A stretch of 64,000 nt of DNA from Wurfbainia villosa (Eukaryota > Streptophyta > Magnoliopsida > Zingiberales > Zingiberaceae): positions 42,094,658 to 42,158,657 of the forward strand of contig CM045990.1 of the NCBI GenBank assembly GCA_025175895.1, read 5' to 3'. Positions 23,390 through 34,850 of this stretch are shown here, in pieces; the stretch's first letter is position 1; every line of letters starts with the position of its first letter. A program made the position numbers and the translations under genes. The notes below the pieces were generated by a model, which had not been told where the DNA came from, ran no database searches, and saw only the letters and a program-made list of their open reading frames with translations.

Positions 23390-25129
23390 CTAGCGTGAGT
23401 TGATCACGCTCCTAGGAACCCAAAACCTATTGGAGCTCCTTGGGTTTACTAGGTATTCATTAGGGATAACTTCCCTAGATACCCTTCTAATGACCCTCCT
23501 AGGCTTGGTAGCCTTGGTCATTTGGGTCTTGTCATGGTTAACCTTAGGGATTGCCTCCCTAGTAACCTTCTTAGTGGTCCTCCTAGGTTTCATAGAAACA
23601 TTGGCCACTAGACACTTGCCTTGGTTAACCTTAGGGATGACTTCCCTATTAACCTTGGCTTTCCTAGACCTAGGTTGAGTTACATAATCAAATGGAACAT
23701 TATGATATGTCTTCTTGGGGTTGGGTTTGTGACCCAAATCTTTCTTGCCCCTTGAAGTTTCTTGCTTCGTAGGACCTAGATTTTGACCATTTGACCCTTG
23801 CATTTGATTTTGCATTTTTCTAAGGGTCTTTTCAAGTTTCTCAAGTTTTGACCTCAAGACTTGATTTTCCAACTCCAATTGCCCAATTTTTGATTTTTCA
23901 TCTATTCTTTGGGCATTGTTCCATTTCTTAGGCATATACCTACCCTTCTTAGGGTTAGTGCCTAAATGGTCCTCTACCTTCCTAATAGTTTCCCTAGATA
24001 GGATTTTTCTAGGGACATTAGTCCCAAATTTCTCCTTGGTTAAAATAGGTCTGGAGTGATTATTTCTAGACTTGTCCTTAGATCTAAAATCAACATGTTT
24101 ATCCCCTAAGCAATAAAGCCTATTTCTAGCATGCTCTTTATGATAAATAGCAAGATTACTCCTAGCATGCTTTTGATAATTAATTGAAGAAAAAGCATAC
24201 TTAAATGTTACCTTAGGGTTTGCCTTAGAGGCTCCCCCTACATGTGTAGCTCTTCCTTGCCCTTGGGTTTGCTTTCTCCCCCTAGGGCATTGACTTCGAT
24301 AGTGTCCCATTTAATGACACTTGAAGAGCACCACGTGCTCCTTGCTCTTACTAGTGGGGACTCTGACATCCTTTGAATTCTTGTTGACTTTTGGTGCTGA
24401 CAGAGCCTTCTTGACCTTTTTAGGGCACTTGCTCTTATAGTGCCCGAGTTCCCTACACTCAAAGCAAATTATATGATTTTTATTTTTAATTAAATTGCTT
24501 GAGTTACCTAGGGTGGTGGTGAGGGCCTCTTGAGCTTGTTCATCTCTCTCGGATGTTGAGGCTACTTCTTGCTCTTGCTTCGGCTCCGGTGATCTAACTT
24601 CCTCCCCCTCAATCCTAGAGGTGGAGACTTCTTCTACTTCTACCTCTTCTTCCACCGATCCCGATTCGGATGTTGATTCTCTATCAACTTATGAATCCTC
24701 ACTTTCTTGTGAGGAAGAGCTTTCTTCTTCTTGATCTTGAGAGGACGAGCACTCCTCCTCGGACTCCTCTTCTACATCATGAGACGGTGATGGGTTTTCA
24801 TGATATTTCGTCAACTTGCTCCAAAGGTCCTTGGTGTCTTTACAATCTCCTATCTTGATCAAAATATCATTAGGAATTACACTAAGTAATATATCCATTA
24901 CCTTATTATTTATGTTGAAGTATCGGAGTTGCTCTTTGCTCCACTTCTTCTTCTTAAGTCTTTTTCCTTCTTTGTCCTTCAGAGCATCGAAACCTACTAC
25001 AACACTAATCCAATTATCAGAATTGCACATAAGAAAATTCATCATTATACCTTTCCAATATGTGAAATCTTCACAGTCGAAGGATGGTGGAATGTTGATG
25101 TCGTCACCCAATCTCTCTTCAAACTCCAT
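23390..25129 (-). pseudogene. GAG-1 gag, two-knuckle type
   Basis: A Gag-like frame runs from ATG 25129 to the stop at 23390. The N-terminal part (YWKGIMMNFL, KKKWSKEQL, SVIPNDIL, LWSKL) is a copia UBN2-type Gag. An acidic Ser/Glu-rich linker follows, then knuckle 1 (CFECRELGHYKSKC) and knuckle 2 (LFKCH-stop-MGHYRSQC, normally CFKC...). The rest is a basic tail with a coiled-coil-like stretch (LELENQVLRSKLEKLEKTL) and the ending EYLVNPRSSNRFWVPRSVI. Stops lie at about 24689 and 24311. By comparison with SIR-2 the end falls just before protease. Binding of the element RNA is inferred from the knuckles. Confidence 0.75.
23392..23410 (-). repeat. Hairpin at GAG-1 gag stop codon
   Basis: AGCGTGA (7 bases), loop of 5, TCACGCT. 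The stem is intact although the loop differs (TCAAC on the minus strand, TCGAT in GAG-3 and GAG-4). The stop codon overlaps its 3' arm. Confidence 0.65.
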
Positions 25130-25181
25130 CTTCTTCCCTCTAGCATGCTCCGTCGGATGTGAAGCCAGTGAAGAGCTCCTA

Positions 25182-25193
25182 GCTCTGATACCA
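25182..25193 (-). promoter_or_regulatory. GAG-1 primer-binding site
   Basis: The minus strand reads TGGTATCAGAGC, a perfect initiator tRNA-Met site two bases from the LTR end. Confidence 0.8.
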
Positions 25194-25195
25194 AT

Positions 25196-26754
25196 TGTAG
25201 GAATGTTGGTGACCGCTAGAAGGGGGTGAATAGTACATTTTCATTGCTTGATGGATTTCAATCGCGTTTGCCACAAAACTTGTTATACGCAGATGAAATA
25301 ATAATAACAATAACAAAATAGACAAATACAACCACAACGCACAAATATAACGTGGTTCAGAACCTTACGGTTCCTACTCTACGGGTTGAGCTCGAATGAG
25401 CTCTAGCGATGCAAATATCACCACTAATCACAATACTCCTTCTCGACAACAAGTCGGAGGAGAAAAAACCTCTTACAATGATTACAAAAGTAATACAAGA
25501 AATAAACAAGAAAATACAAATAAAATACACAAAACACGTAAAGAAAACTTTACAAATGTGCTTTGGATGCTTGCTTGTTTGATTTCTTGAGTCGTGCTTG
25601 AAGACCCTGATTTGCACGAGCAAATCACCTCAAAAATGCCCAAGAAATTGCTCAAAGAACCATGGTGAAAACTTCCACGACCTGCTCCTTTTATGCCTGC
25701 ATCGGGTTGGATTCACACCTGGCAGTCGACTGCCATAAGGCCCCAGTTGACTGGCAACAGTACCATTGTTAGATAACAGCTTAATCCACATCGGCATTCA
25801 AGCCAATGGTTACACTGGCAATCGACTGCCATTACCCAGCAGTCGACTGCCAGAGCCATAGCCAACTGACCAGTCGACTACCGAGCATTCTGCTCTTTCA
25901 ACCCCAACCAACAGTCGACTTCCCTCCATGGTAGTCGACTGTCCAATTCTGGCATTCAACTGCCAAGGAATTTTGCTACAGTCGAACCCTAGTCGACTGA
26001 CGACAGTCGATTGCTCATAACTTCAGTCGACTGCCAAGAGTCAACTCAGCTGTCAAGTGTCAAAACACTTGACCAATCGATTGGTCTAAAGCCCCAGTCA
26101 ACTGATAACCTCAAACATGAGGTTTAACCCCAAGTATGATGCCCTCATACTTGCTAGACCACCCTTAGCCTAGACTTAAGCCTTCTAGCCACCTCCATCA
26201 GCCTCACGTCTATCGAATCCCTCCAAGTCATCCATGACTTGTTCATCCATATGCTAGCCTTCAGGTGCTTCCATCGGCTATTGTCATGCTAAACTGGTCT
26301 ACACCGCCAAGACATACGCTTGGACTTTATGGCGCCAACCATTGGACTTATGCTGCTAAGACTCTCGCTTGGACTTTACGCCGCCAATATCAACCCTTGA
26401 ACTTCCCTTGCCAACCCATGTTGGACTTTCCATTTGCCAAGACTTAAGCTTGGACTTTCCCTTGCCAAGACCTATGCTTGGACTTTCCATTTGCCAACCC
26501 ATGTTGGACTTTCCAATTGACAAGATTTAAGCTTGGACTTTCCCTTGCCAAGACCCATGCTTGGACTTTTCATGCCAAGTACTCATGACTTAGAGTTTCT
26601 CATTTCCAAGTGTCCCACTTGGACTTTCCATGCCAAGTACCCATGACTTGGACTTTCCCATGACAATCACATTGTCATATTTGTCGAACATTAAAATACC
26701 ACTCGAGTCAAACTCGAGTCTGGTCAATCGTGACCTGGGACGATTGCACCAATA
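25196..26754 (-). repeat. GAG-1 5' LTR
   Basis: The 1559-bp repeat reads TGTAGGAATG...GCACCAATA on the plus strand. It holds the promoter-side stem pair (GAGCTC...GAGCTC near 25388 and a GGTTCC-type stem at 25359-25374), a dense CAGTCGACTG block (25720-26100) and CCAAG/CTTGG units (26300-26660). Its right edge at 26755 is the junction with an older LTR fragment. Confidence 0.8.
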
Positions 26755-27225
26755 ATACTGCCTGATCTCAACTTTCGAGTCCAACACGGACCCTCCATTG
26801 AATCGATGCCTAGCTTTGTCTCCACCTGATGAATCGGTCTCACCTCTTCATTCGAGGCTTACCTTTTGGCTGCCTAGCTAGACTTACCATGCTTGACATC
26901 CAATCTGACCCACCAGGGCTTCCACTAGCTATCCGGTCTCCTGACTCAGTTGGACTTCATGTCGATTGTCCAATCTTTTGACCTAATCGGTCTTCATGTC
27001 GATCTTCATGGCAGATGTCCAATCTCCTGATCCATTTGGACTTCCTGCTTGGTGTATAGTCCTTCTGATCTGTCAAGTCTTCTGCCTAATATTTGATCAA
27101 CATGACCTACTAAGACTTTTTTGTTAAGCGTGCATACTTAACACACATATTAAAACATAAGTAATTCTTAACTTTAACTATGGTGCATACATCAAAACTA
27201 AGGAGTGGTGCTCTCTACACTAACA
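26755..27225 (-). repeat. Unassigned LTR-like fragment, minus orientation
   Basis: There is no gene. The right end CTCTACACTAACA (27213-27225) is the complement of a TGTTAGTG LTR start. The left part has three loose copies of a motif like CCAATCTCCTGA...TTGGACTTC (about 26935-27050). It is the site into which GAG-1 inserted. The family is unknown. Confidence 0.4.
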
Positions 27226-28215
27226 AATTGGTTATCTAATTTAGGACATTTGATGTATCTAATGTGTAGACCCCATTTTTTAATGTTCCGATTGCATAAA
27301 GAATACCATTCAACATTATATAACAATAATTGTTACTTCAACTCAAAGGAAATCTTTTCTATTTAAATAAGAAATAGAAACAATATTCTTTATTAATGTA
27401 GGAACGCAAAAACACAATCATCCAATTTCAAAACTAGTCCAGTAGGTAATTGTAGAAAATAAGTTCCTATGGCTACAGTAGCAACCTTTGCTCCATTGCC
27501 AACCCTTAGATCTGCTTCTTCTGAACTAGTCATCTACTATTCTTTAGCCCCTGTATGTCATTACATATGTGTGAGGTACACCCAGTATCCAATACCCAAG
27601 TGTTAGAAAATACAGTATGATATTCAATAATGAAAATACCTGAAGTAGGTTGGGCATCGGATGCCTTTTTTGCTTCAATGACTCCAGATATTGCTTGCAA
27701 TTCCTTTTCTAATGACCCTCCTTACCATAATGATGACAAGTTCCCTTTAGAGCTAGTTTCTCCTTCTTGGCCTTCTTTTTCCCTTTAGCTGTTGTCTTTA
27801 TTTTCCTTTTATAACATTTCTTAAAGGAATAAACTAGCAACACAACCTTCTATTCTTTCTTAATAGATGACTCCACTATTTTAAGCAATTGATCAGTTCA
27901 GGTATCGTGGACTCTATTTTGTTCATCTGATAGTTCATCACAAATGGTGAATAGCTATTAGACAAACTATACAGAATTAAGTCAATACTAAATTCATTGT
28001 CCATCATAAACCCTAATGATTCCAATCACTCAATATAACCATTCATTTTTATTGCATGTTATACCACAGATGAACCCCCTTGCATCCTTGAGCAAAAGAT
28101 AAGCTTAGTGTTCTCGAATCATTCAGATCTCGTTTGTTCATCAAATAGCTCAAAATGATTGAAGACAATGGTAAAAGCATCCATATGCTCAAGTTGCTTT
28201 TGTAGCTTAGGAGGT
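27226..28215 (-). pseudogene. Fossil copia gag-protease fragment
   Basis: Minus-strand translation shows, in several frames, a copia Gag stretch (MMDNEFSIDLILYSL, then FVMNYQMNK), a degenerate knuckle (CHHYGKEGH-stop-KRNC) and a protease signature (WVLDTGCTSHICND, about 27555-27600). After it come GNGAKVA and a stretch like the pre-integrase region (LIKNIVSISYLNRKDF). Many stops and frameshifts show that it is old. Both ends are truncated; GAG-2 begins at 28216 inside it. The lineage is copia, but not the Sirevirus type seen nearby. Confidence 0.7.
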
Positions 28216-29907
28216 TGTTGGTGCAATCGACCCAGGTCATGATTGACAAGACTTGAGTGGGACTCGAGTAGTGTTTTGATATTTGTCAATACGATTGACA
28301 ATATGTATGGCATACGTATGATCATATGACAAGTGTATAGTGTGGGGCATTCAAAGTCATATGGGGGAGATTGTTATGAGGAGATTGTTAGAGCAATTAA
28401 CCTGAGCTCAAGGTTGACCAAGCACAAGTGAGACTCGAGTGGAAGTCCAAGATTGGATTCTTTGCAATGGAGAAGTTCAAGTATGGATACTTGGCAAGGG
28501 AAGTCCAAGAATGGATTTTTGGCAATGGAGAAGTCCAAGTATGAATACTTGGTAAAGAAAAATTCAAGGGTGTAGTCTTGGTCATGTAAGTCCAAGTGTG
28601 TAGTCTTGGCGATGAAAGTCCAAGTATGGATACTTGGCAAAATAAAAGTCCAACGGTGTAGTCTTGGCCGTATAAGTCCAAGTGTGTAGTCTTGGCGATG
28701 AAAGTCTAAATATGGATATTTGGTAAAGGAAAAGTCCAAGGGTGTAGTCTTGGCCACGTAAGTCCAAGTGTATAGTCTTGGCGGAGAAAGTCCAAGCATT
28801 GAGGATTGGCAATGGAGAAGTCCCAGAGGTGCAACCTCATGAAAAAGGTACCCGATGGCATGACGAAGCCAATGGAAGCACTTGAAGGCTAGTGTGAAGG
28901 GTGAAGGAGTCGTGGAGGACTCGGATGAACCCTGAGGGCGTGAGACTGATGGAGGTGGCTTGAAGGCTTAAGTTTAGGCCTAGGGTGAGTATCAAGTATG
29001 AGGAAATCATACTTAGATTAAACCTCATGTTTGAGGTGTACCAGTCAACTGATGGCATTGGCTAGTCGACTAGCCGAGTGTTCGACACTCGGGAGCTCAA
29101 TTTGGCTCTGACAATCAACTGGGGTTATGACCCAGTCGACTGGTTGTGTAGCCGAATGAGGCTCGACTATGGACTTTGGCTTTGATAGTCGATTTCTAGG
29201 GTTGAGCAGTCGACTGGTTTCAGTGGATATGGGCATAGAAAGTTTCGTAGTCAACTATTGGCTTATGGCAATCGATTGGTGGCTATGGCAGTCGACTGCT
29301 AGGTAAGAACAATCGACTGGTCAGGCCAAAATCCAACATGGATTAGTCTATTGTGAGATAATGGTATTATGGGCAGACAATTGGGGACTTTTGGTAGTCG
29401 ACTTCCAAGTGAAAATCAGCCTGAGCGAAAGCTTTAAAAGTAGTTGCGGAGGAGATTTCAAGCAAGGGTTCTTGGAGCGATTTTGAGGCGAAGTGTTGCT
29501 ATATTTCAGGCCTTCAAAGGTATTCCAAAGTGACCAAAAGAGATCAAGCAAAAGCATTCTTCTTGTAAAGTTATTTTTCATCTTGTATTTGCTTTTACTT
29601 GTACTTGGTCACTTATTCTTGTATAAGCTTTTTTTCATGAGGTTTCTCCACCTCTGGTGTTGCGCCGAGAAGGAGAGAGTTTTAGTGAGAGTAAATCACT
29701 AGCTCGCTTGTGGAGTAGGAACCGTAGGTTCTGAACCACGTAAAATCATATCTTGTGCGTGTGATTCTTGTTTGCGTATTTGTTTCTATTAGTATTTCAT
29801 ATTCTACTGTGCACTAATCGTTTGTAGATAAAAAATCACGACGCAAATCGAAGCATAAATTGATCGACGCTATTCACCCCCTCTAGTGCATCCAAAGTTT
29901 CCCAACA
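28216..29907 (+). repeat. GAG-2 5' LTR, compound start
   Basis: TGTTGGTGCAATCGACCC at 28216 is followed, after ATGGGGGAGAT, by TGTTATG and then by a second LTR-like start TGTTAGAGCAATTAACC at about 28387. CCAAG/CTTGG units fill 28440-28800, CAGTCGACTG-type motifs 29040-29400, and the LTR ends TTTCCCAACA. It is 1692 bp, longer than sister LTRs because of the extra start block. Confidence 0.8.
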
Positions 29908-29909
29908 AG

Positions 29910-29921
29910 TGGTATCAGAGC
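29910..29921 (+). promoter_or_regulatory. GAG-2 primer-binding site
   Basis: TGGTATCAGAGC, a perfect initiator tRNA-Met complement, two bases after the LTR end. Confidence 0.85.
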
Positions 29922-31487
29922 GATGCCGCTCTTCAAGGACTAACTGTCGAAAGGAGCAAAAGCGCTAGAGGAGTAGAAGATGGAGTTGCCTAATGATGGA
30001 CTAGGCCATGACATCAACACTCTCGTTCCTTACAAAGTCATTGCATTTGGGGGTTTCAACCAATGGAAGGCAAGGATAGAGACCTTTCTCATGATGAAGA
30101 TCGAAGATTGATTCATCTTAATGGATGGGTTTGAAGCTCTAAGGGGCAGGAAGGGAGGATTCCTCAAGATGAAGAAGTGGACTGAGGAATAACTCCAAAA
30201 ATTCGAGACAATTATTAAGGTAACAACATTTTTATTGATTTAATTCCTATTGACCTATTGTGTAGGATAGTTCAATATCAAGACGCTAAGGATTTATGAG
30301 GGAAGCTAGCCAATCTTCATGAAGAACCATCCGTGTCTCAAGTCGAGGAGGAGTCAAAGGGGAGTTCTCGTCCTCTCAAGAGTTTGAAAATTTGGAAGTT
30401 GATAGGTGTCAACATCCGAAATAGAGGAGGTTGAAGAAACCTCCACTTCTATGATTGAGGGGGAGGAGAGGTCTTCAATACCGGAGCAAAAGAAAATGGA
30501 GGAACCCTCCACATTCGGAAGAAATGAAGAACCTTCCCAAACATCCTCTACACTTAAGGAAGGTAACTCAAATGCTTTTATTAAAAATAAAAATCATATA
30601 ACATGCTTTGAGTGTAGGGAAGTAGGACATTATAAGAGCAAATTCTCAAGGAAAATCAAGGAAAAGGCTAAAGTGGCACCCAAGATGAAAGAGAAGCCTA
30701 AGGAGGTCGGAGCCCCAATACGAAAGAGCAAAGAACATATTGTGTGCTTCAAATACCAATAAAAAGGGCATTACCGAAGCCAATGTCCTAGGGGGAGGCA
30801 CCCAACCAAGGATAAAAGAGAGAGTTCAAGCATAGGGGGAGCTCCCAAGGCTAAGGTAACATTTAACAATGCACCTTCAATATTTCACAATGAAAAGCAT
30901 GCTCATAATTTACTTGCAATTGTTCATAAGAAGCATACTAGCAAAAAATATTTTTGCTTAGATGCTAAATATTATGAATTTAAATTTAAGAATAAATCTA
31001 GAACCATTAACTCTAGAACCACACTACCTAAGGATAGGAAGGTATATAACAACAACCTAGGCATAAATCCTAAGAAAAATAGACATACTCCTAGGAAGAA
31101 GAAAAATATCCCAAGAACTTATGAAAAAACAAAAATATGGAAATTGGAGAAGGAAAATCAAGTTTTGAGGTCAAAACTTAAAAAATTGAAAAAGACCCTA
31201 AAAAGAATGAAAAATATGATTGAAGGGTCAAATGGACAAGGTCTAGATTTAAAGGTCAATAGGCAAGGTGTATCTATGGACAAGAAAGGTTTGGGTCACA
31301 AACCTAAGTCTAAGGTAGATAAGCCTACCTATCATAATATTCTATTTAACTATGGAACTAATCTTAGGTCTAGGAGTGTTAAGGTCACAAGGAAGGCCAT
31401 CCCTAGAGTTGACCGTGATAAGTGTTTAGTGACTAAGATTTCAAAGAAACTTAGAAAAGTAACTAGCAAGGTTATAAGGGAAGTTAT

Positions 31488-31760
31488 ACAACAACAACAA
31501 CAACAAAGCCTTATCCCACTAGGTGGGGTCGGCTATATGGATCCTTCTACGCCATTGGACTCTATCCCCTACGATATCACCATCTATATTTAAATAAATT
31601 TTATCTTATTTTATTGTTGCTAACCAAGTCATTTTTTGTCTTCCTCTTCCTTGTTTGATCTGTATATTTGGCATCATTTCACATTGCCAAACTGGAGCAT
31701 TTATTGGTCGTCTAAGTACATGTCCGTACCACCGTAAATGTGTCTCTCGGAGCTTTCCTT
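31488..31760 (-). pseudogene. LINE ORF C-terminus, 3' UTR and (TTG)n tail
   Basis: The C-terminal coding end (about 31670-31760) is followed, on the minus strand, by a short 3' UTR and a run of TTG repeats at 31488-31505. From knowledge, (TTG)n tails are typical of plant RTE elements. Confidence 0.8.
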
Positions 31761-33260
31761 TGTTGGAAGATCAGTGGCCGGCTAGAGGGGGTGAATAGCC
31801 CAATTCAACATAGATGATGGAAATCGTTCGCTCGTCGTGTGCTTGTCTACAAGATTCGTTAATATGCAGCAAAAATAATAGTAATGTAATACGAATACAA
31901 GAGACACAAGCACAAATACAACACGATATATATGGTTTAGAATCTTAGGGTTCCTACTTCATGGGGTGAGCTCAACGAGCTCAAGTTATGCACACGGAAC
32001 TAACAAACTCCTTCTCGACTACAAGTCGGAGGTGGAGAAACCTTGTACAAGCAATTACAACAGTAATACACAAAGGTACAAGCAAATACAAATACAACAA
32101 TGAAATATGTAAAGAAAACTTTTCAACAATAGATTTGAACTCTTGCTTGTTGCTTGCTTTGGTTTGCTCTTGAAGGATTGGAATGCAGAAGCAATTCCCC
32201 TCCAAAATCGCCTCAAAAATGGTTGCAAAATCTTCCATCTCAAGCTCCTTAAATAACCTGCATCGAGCTGATTTCATGCCAATCAGTCGATTGATTGAGA
32301 CCATCAGTCGACTGCTCCTGTAGATGTTGTCTCACAATGACTCGATCCACGCCGATCGCCAACGCCTGCAGAGTCGATTGGTCCATTCTGGCACATCGAG
32401 CATTTTGTGCTCAGCACCACCTTCATCACCGACACATCCCTTGTCAATCGATTGATGGTCTAGCGCCGATCCGCCATCCTCGGCACATGGACTGCAAGGC
32501 TATAAACCACCAACGCAGACACCACCGGACACATCGGACCTGATCACGGCGAATCGGGCACCTATGTACCGGGCCGATCCCGATCCATTGTCGGGTAAAA
32601 CCTCAAACAAACACTTTGTTTGAGCATCCGACCATCGGGTAAAACCTCAAACATCATGTTTGAACATCCGACACTTTGTCTTAGCCACTTGGCCAAGTCC
32701 ACCTCATCCTCTCATGGAGTTCCCCATCGAAGCTCTCTTCCCTCAGCTACGTCCCTCGGATGCACCAAGCACATGGCTTCGCAATATCATCCTTCGCGTC
32801 TTGCCCTCGAAGTCTACTTCCCTTTGGCCTCACTCCATTCACTCCCCGTCCGACGGTCCCTCAGATACACCAAGCGCACGACTTCTGCAATGTCATCCTT
32901 CACCGACTCAAGGACCCTGAGCCTACGAGACTAGTGACCTTGCCAAGTCCCCAAGACTTCTCATTGCCAAGGATACACACTTGGACTTACCAACACCAAG
33001 CCCCATGCTTGAATTTTCCATGCCAAGGCTACACACGTGGACTTACCAACACCAAGCTCCATGCTTGGATTTTTCCAACACCAAGCCCCATGCTTGGATT
33101 TTCACCGCCAAGGTTACACACTTGGACTTACGTGGCCAACCCATGTTCATGCTTGGACTTCCCATGACACTCACATGTCATACATTTTGTCTAACATCAA
33201 AATATTATTCGAGTCAAACTCGAGTCCGGTCAGTCGTGACCTAGACCGATTGCACCAACA
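31761..33260 (-). repeat. GAG-3 3' LTR
   Basis: The 1500-bp repeat reads TGTTGGAAGATC...GATTGCACCAACA on the plus strand. CCAAG/CTTGG units lie at 32940-33170. The block 32340-32590 is GATCG/CCGAC-rich, whereas the partner LTR has CAGTCGACTG motifs (37040-37400). Confidence 0.85.
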
Positions 33261-34850
33261 ATCTCTCCCTTTTTGATGTTTGATAAATTCTCAAACTCAA
33301 GTCTACCAATTATCCTCAAATTCTCACATCCCAATGAGAATTCCAACTAACCCCAATTGGTAACTTCTCCCCCTTTTTGACATACATCAAAAAGGTTCTC
33401 CTCAAGGGTGTCAATGTCTCATATCCCAATGAGATCTTACAATCTTTTCCTTGGTACAAAAACATCTAGGATGTATTCAATCTTCCTAGTGATAAGTCCC
33501 ATATCACTTAAGAGAGACAATCCCCCAATTCTCCTCCCATGAGGAAAAATATACATCCATCTTCCCATGATGGATACCTCCCCCTAAAGGCTTGCTTCCC
33601 CTTGACCATTGCACCAACAATGTCCTTGGAAAGTCCCTAAGCCAATAGGAACACTAAACTATCAAAATTATGGGAAAAGATTCAACATTGAACTTTTGCC
33701 TCCCTTAAAATTTGATACACACCCTAAACATTTTTCCTAATCCATGTCCAATGGATTTTCACCCTTTCTAATGCTCTTCAAAGTATGTCCTAGGGTTAGG
33801 ACTAGTTAGGGAACCAAAACATAGCTGAACATGAACTTAACAAACCTTGTTTACCCGAAATCAGCATTATCAGTCGACTCCTTCAGCTACCAGTCGACTA
33901 CCATCCATGACAGTCGACTGATTTCTGCATAGTGCAGAAATCAGATTTCAAAAATGAAATTCCAAAATTCATAAGTAAAAAAAATGCAATTTGAAAAATC
34001 TTGAAAATTCATATGTACATTACTTATTACAAACATTATGGGTGAAAAATATTAGAAAAATAAAATACCCATAAACTAGTGAGATTGATACAAAGTTCAA
34101 AAGTCTTGAAATTTTCAATGTTTGACCTTACTTTGTATCACCTCATTCAATGGTGATTGCTATCAAAAGATAGATTTCACCAAGGTTTTTCAAAATGATT
34201 TTGAAATGTTTTTAAAATCTTTAAATTCATTTTTCTAAACATATCATTTGTATATAAGTGTATGAAACACATACAAGTCAAGTATTTTAGTGAGATGTGG
34301 GTTTTAGTTAATTAGGGTCTCATGCATATGCTAGGTAACTCTATTTGATTCCCTTATGCATGAGACTTCAAATCATGTCATAGTCCTTAACTCAATTTTA
34401 TTTAATGCATGAATAATGATTATGGCATAAATGATAACAAAAATAAAAGCATGTGCCAATAATCATGATGTTGTGGCATGTGATATAAACTCAAGCATAA
34501 CATGACATTCCTAGGCATAAATCATGAAATTTTCTATGATTAAAAATAAATATGATGTCATGACATGGCAAGACAAATAAATCATGGCAAGTACAAAATA
34601 CTAAGGTATAAAATACCTAAGTGTTAAGCACAAATTGCCATTATTTGAATTAAATCCATTTTACCTTAATACCAACTATCCCCCTAGTGTGCCAAAAACC
34701 CGAAATGGCGCACCATAACTTCTAAGATCTAATTGTGCCAATTTAATCAATTTTTAACTTCTCAAAACACATTGGCACATCCTAAAGTGTCAACTCTACT
34801 ATGGTTAGGTTAACTACCTATCCACTTAGGGTTGACACACCCTAATCCAT
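33261..34850 (-). other. GAG-3 post-gag non-coding region
   Basis: There is no pol. It contains the gag-stop hairpin (34853-34871), GTGTGCCA hairpin with one mismatch (34687-34713), the GGTGA/CTATC double stem (34152-34181), a CAGTCGACTG cluster (about 33865-33925) and two polypurine tracts (about 33365 and 33261). Confidence 0.7.

Larger units (their letters stand above)
11773..26754 (-). mobile_element. GAG-1: gag-only Sirevirus-like element, minus strand
   Basis: The element has a left (3') LTR in two pieces (11773-12079 and 21438-21544), an internal part at 21545-25195 and a right (5') LTR at 25196-26754. SIR-2 with its target duplication separates the two LTR pieces, and SIR-1 cut the left LTR at 11772. 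The internal part is 3651 bp, holds only gag and has no pol. The primer site is the complement of initiator tRNA-Met. It is one of at least five copies of the same architecture here. Confidence 0.8.

Noticed and set aside
31144..31593. A Gag-like open frame ending in a polyglutamine run
   Set aside because: The glutamine run is read-through from GAG-2 gag into the antisense (TTG)n tail of the inserted LINE.
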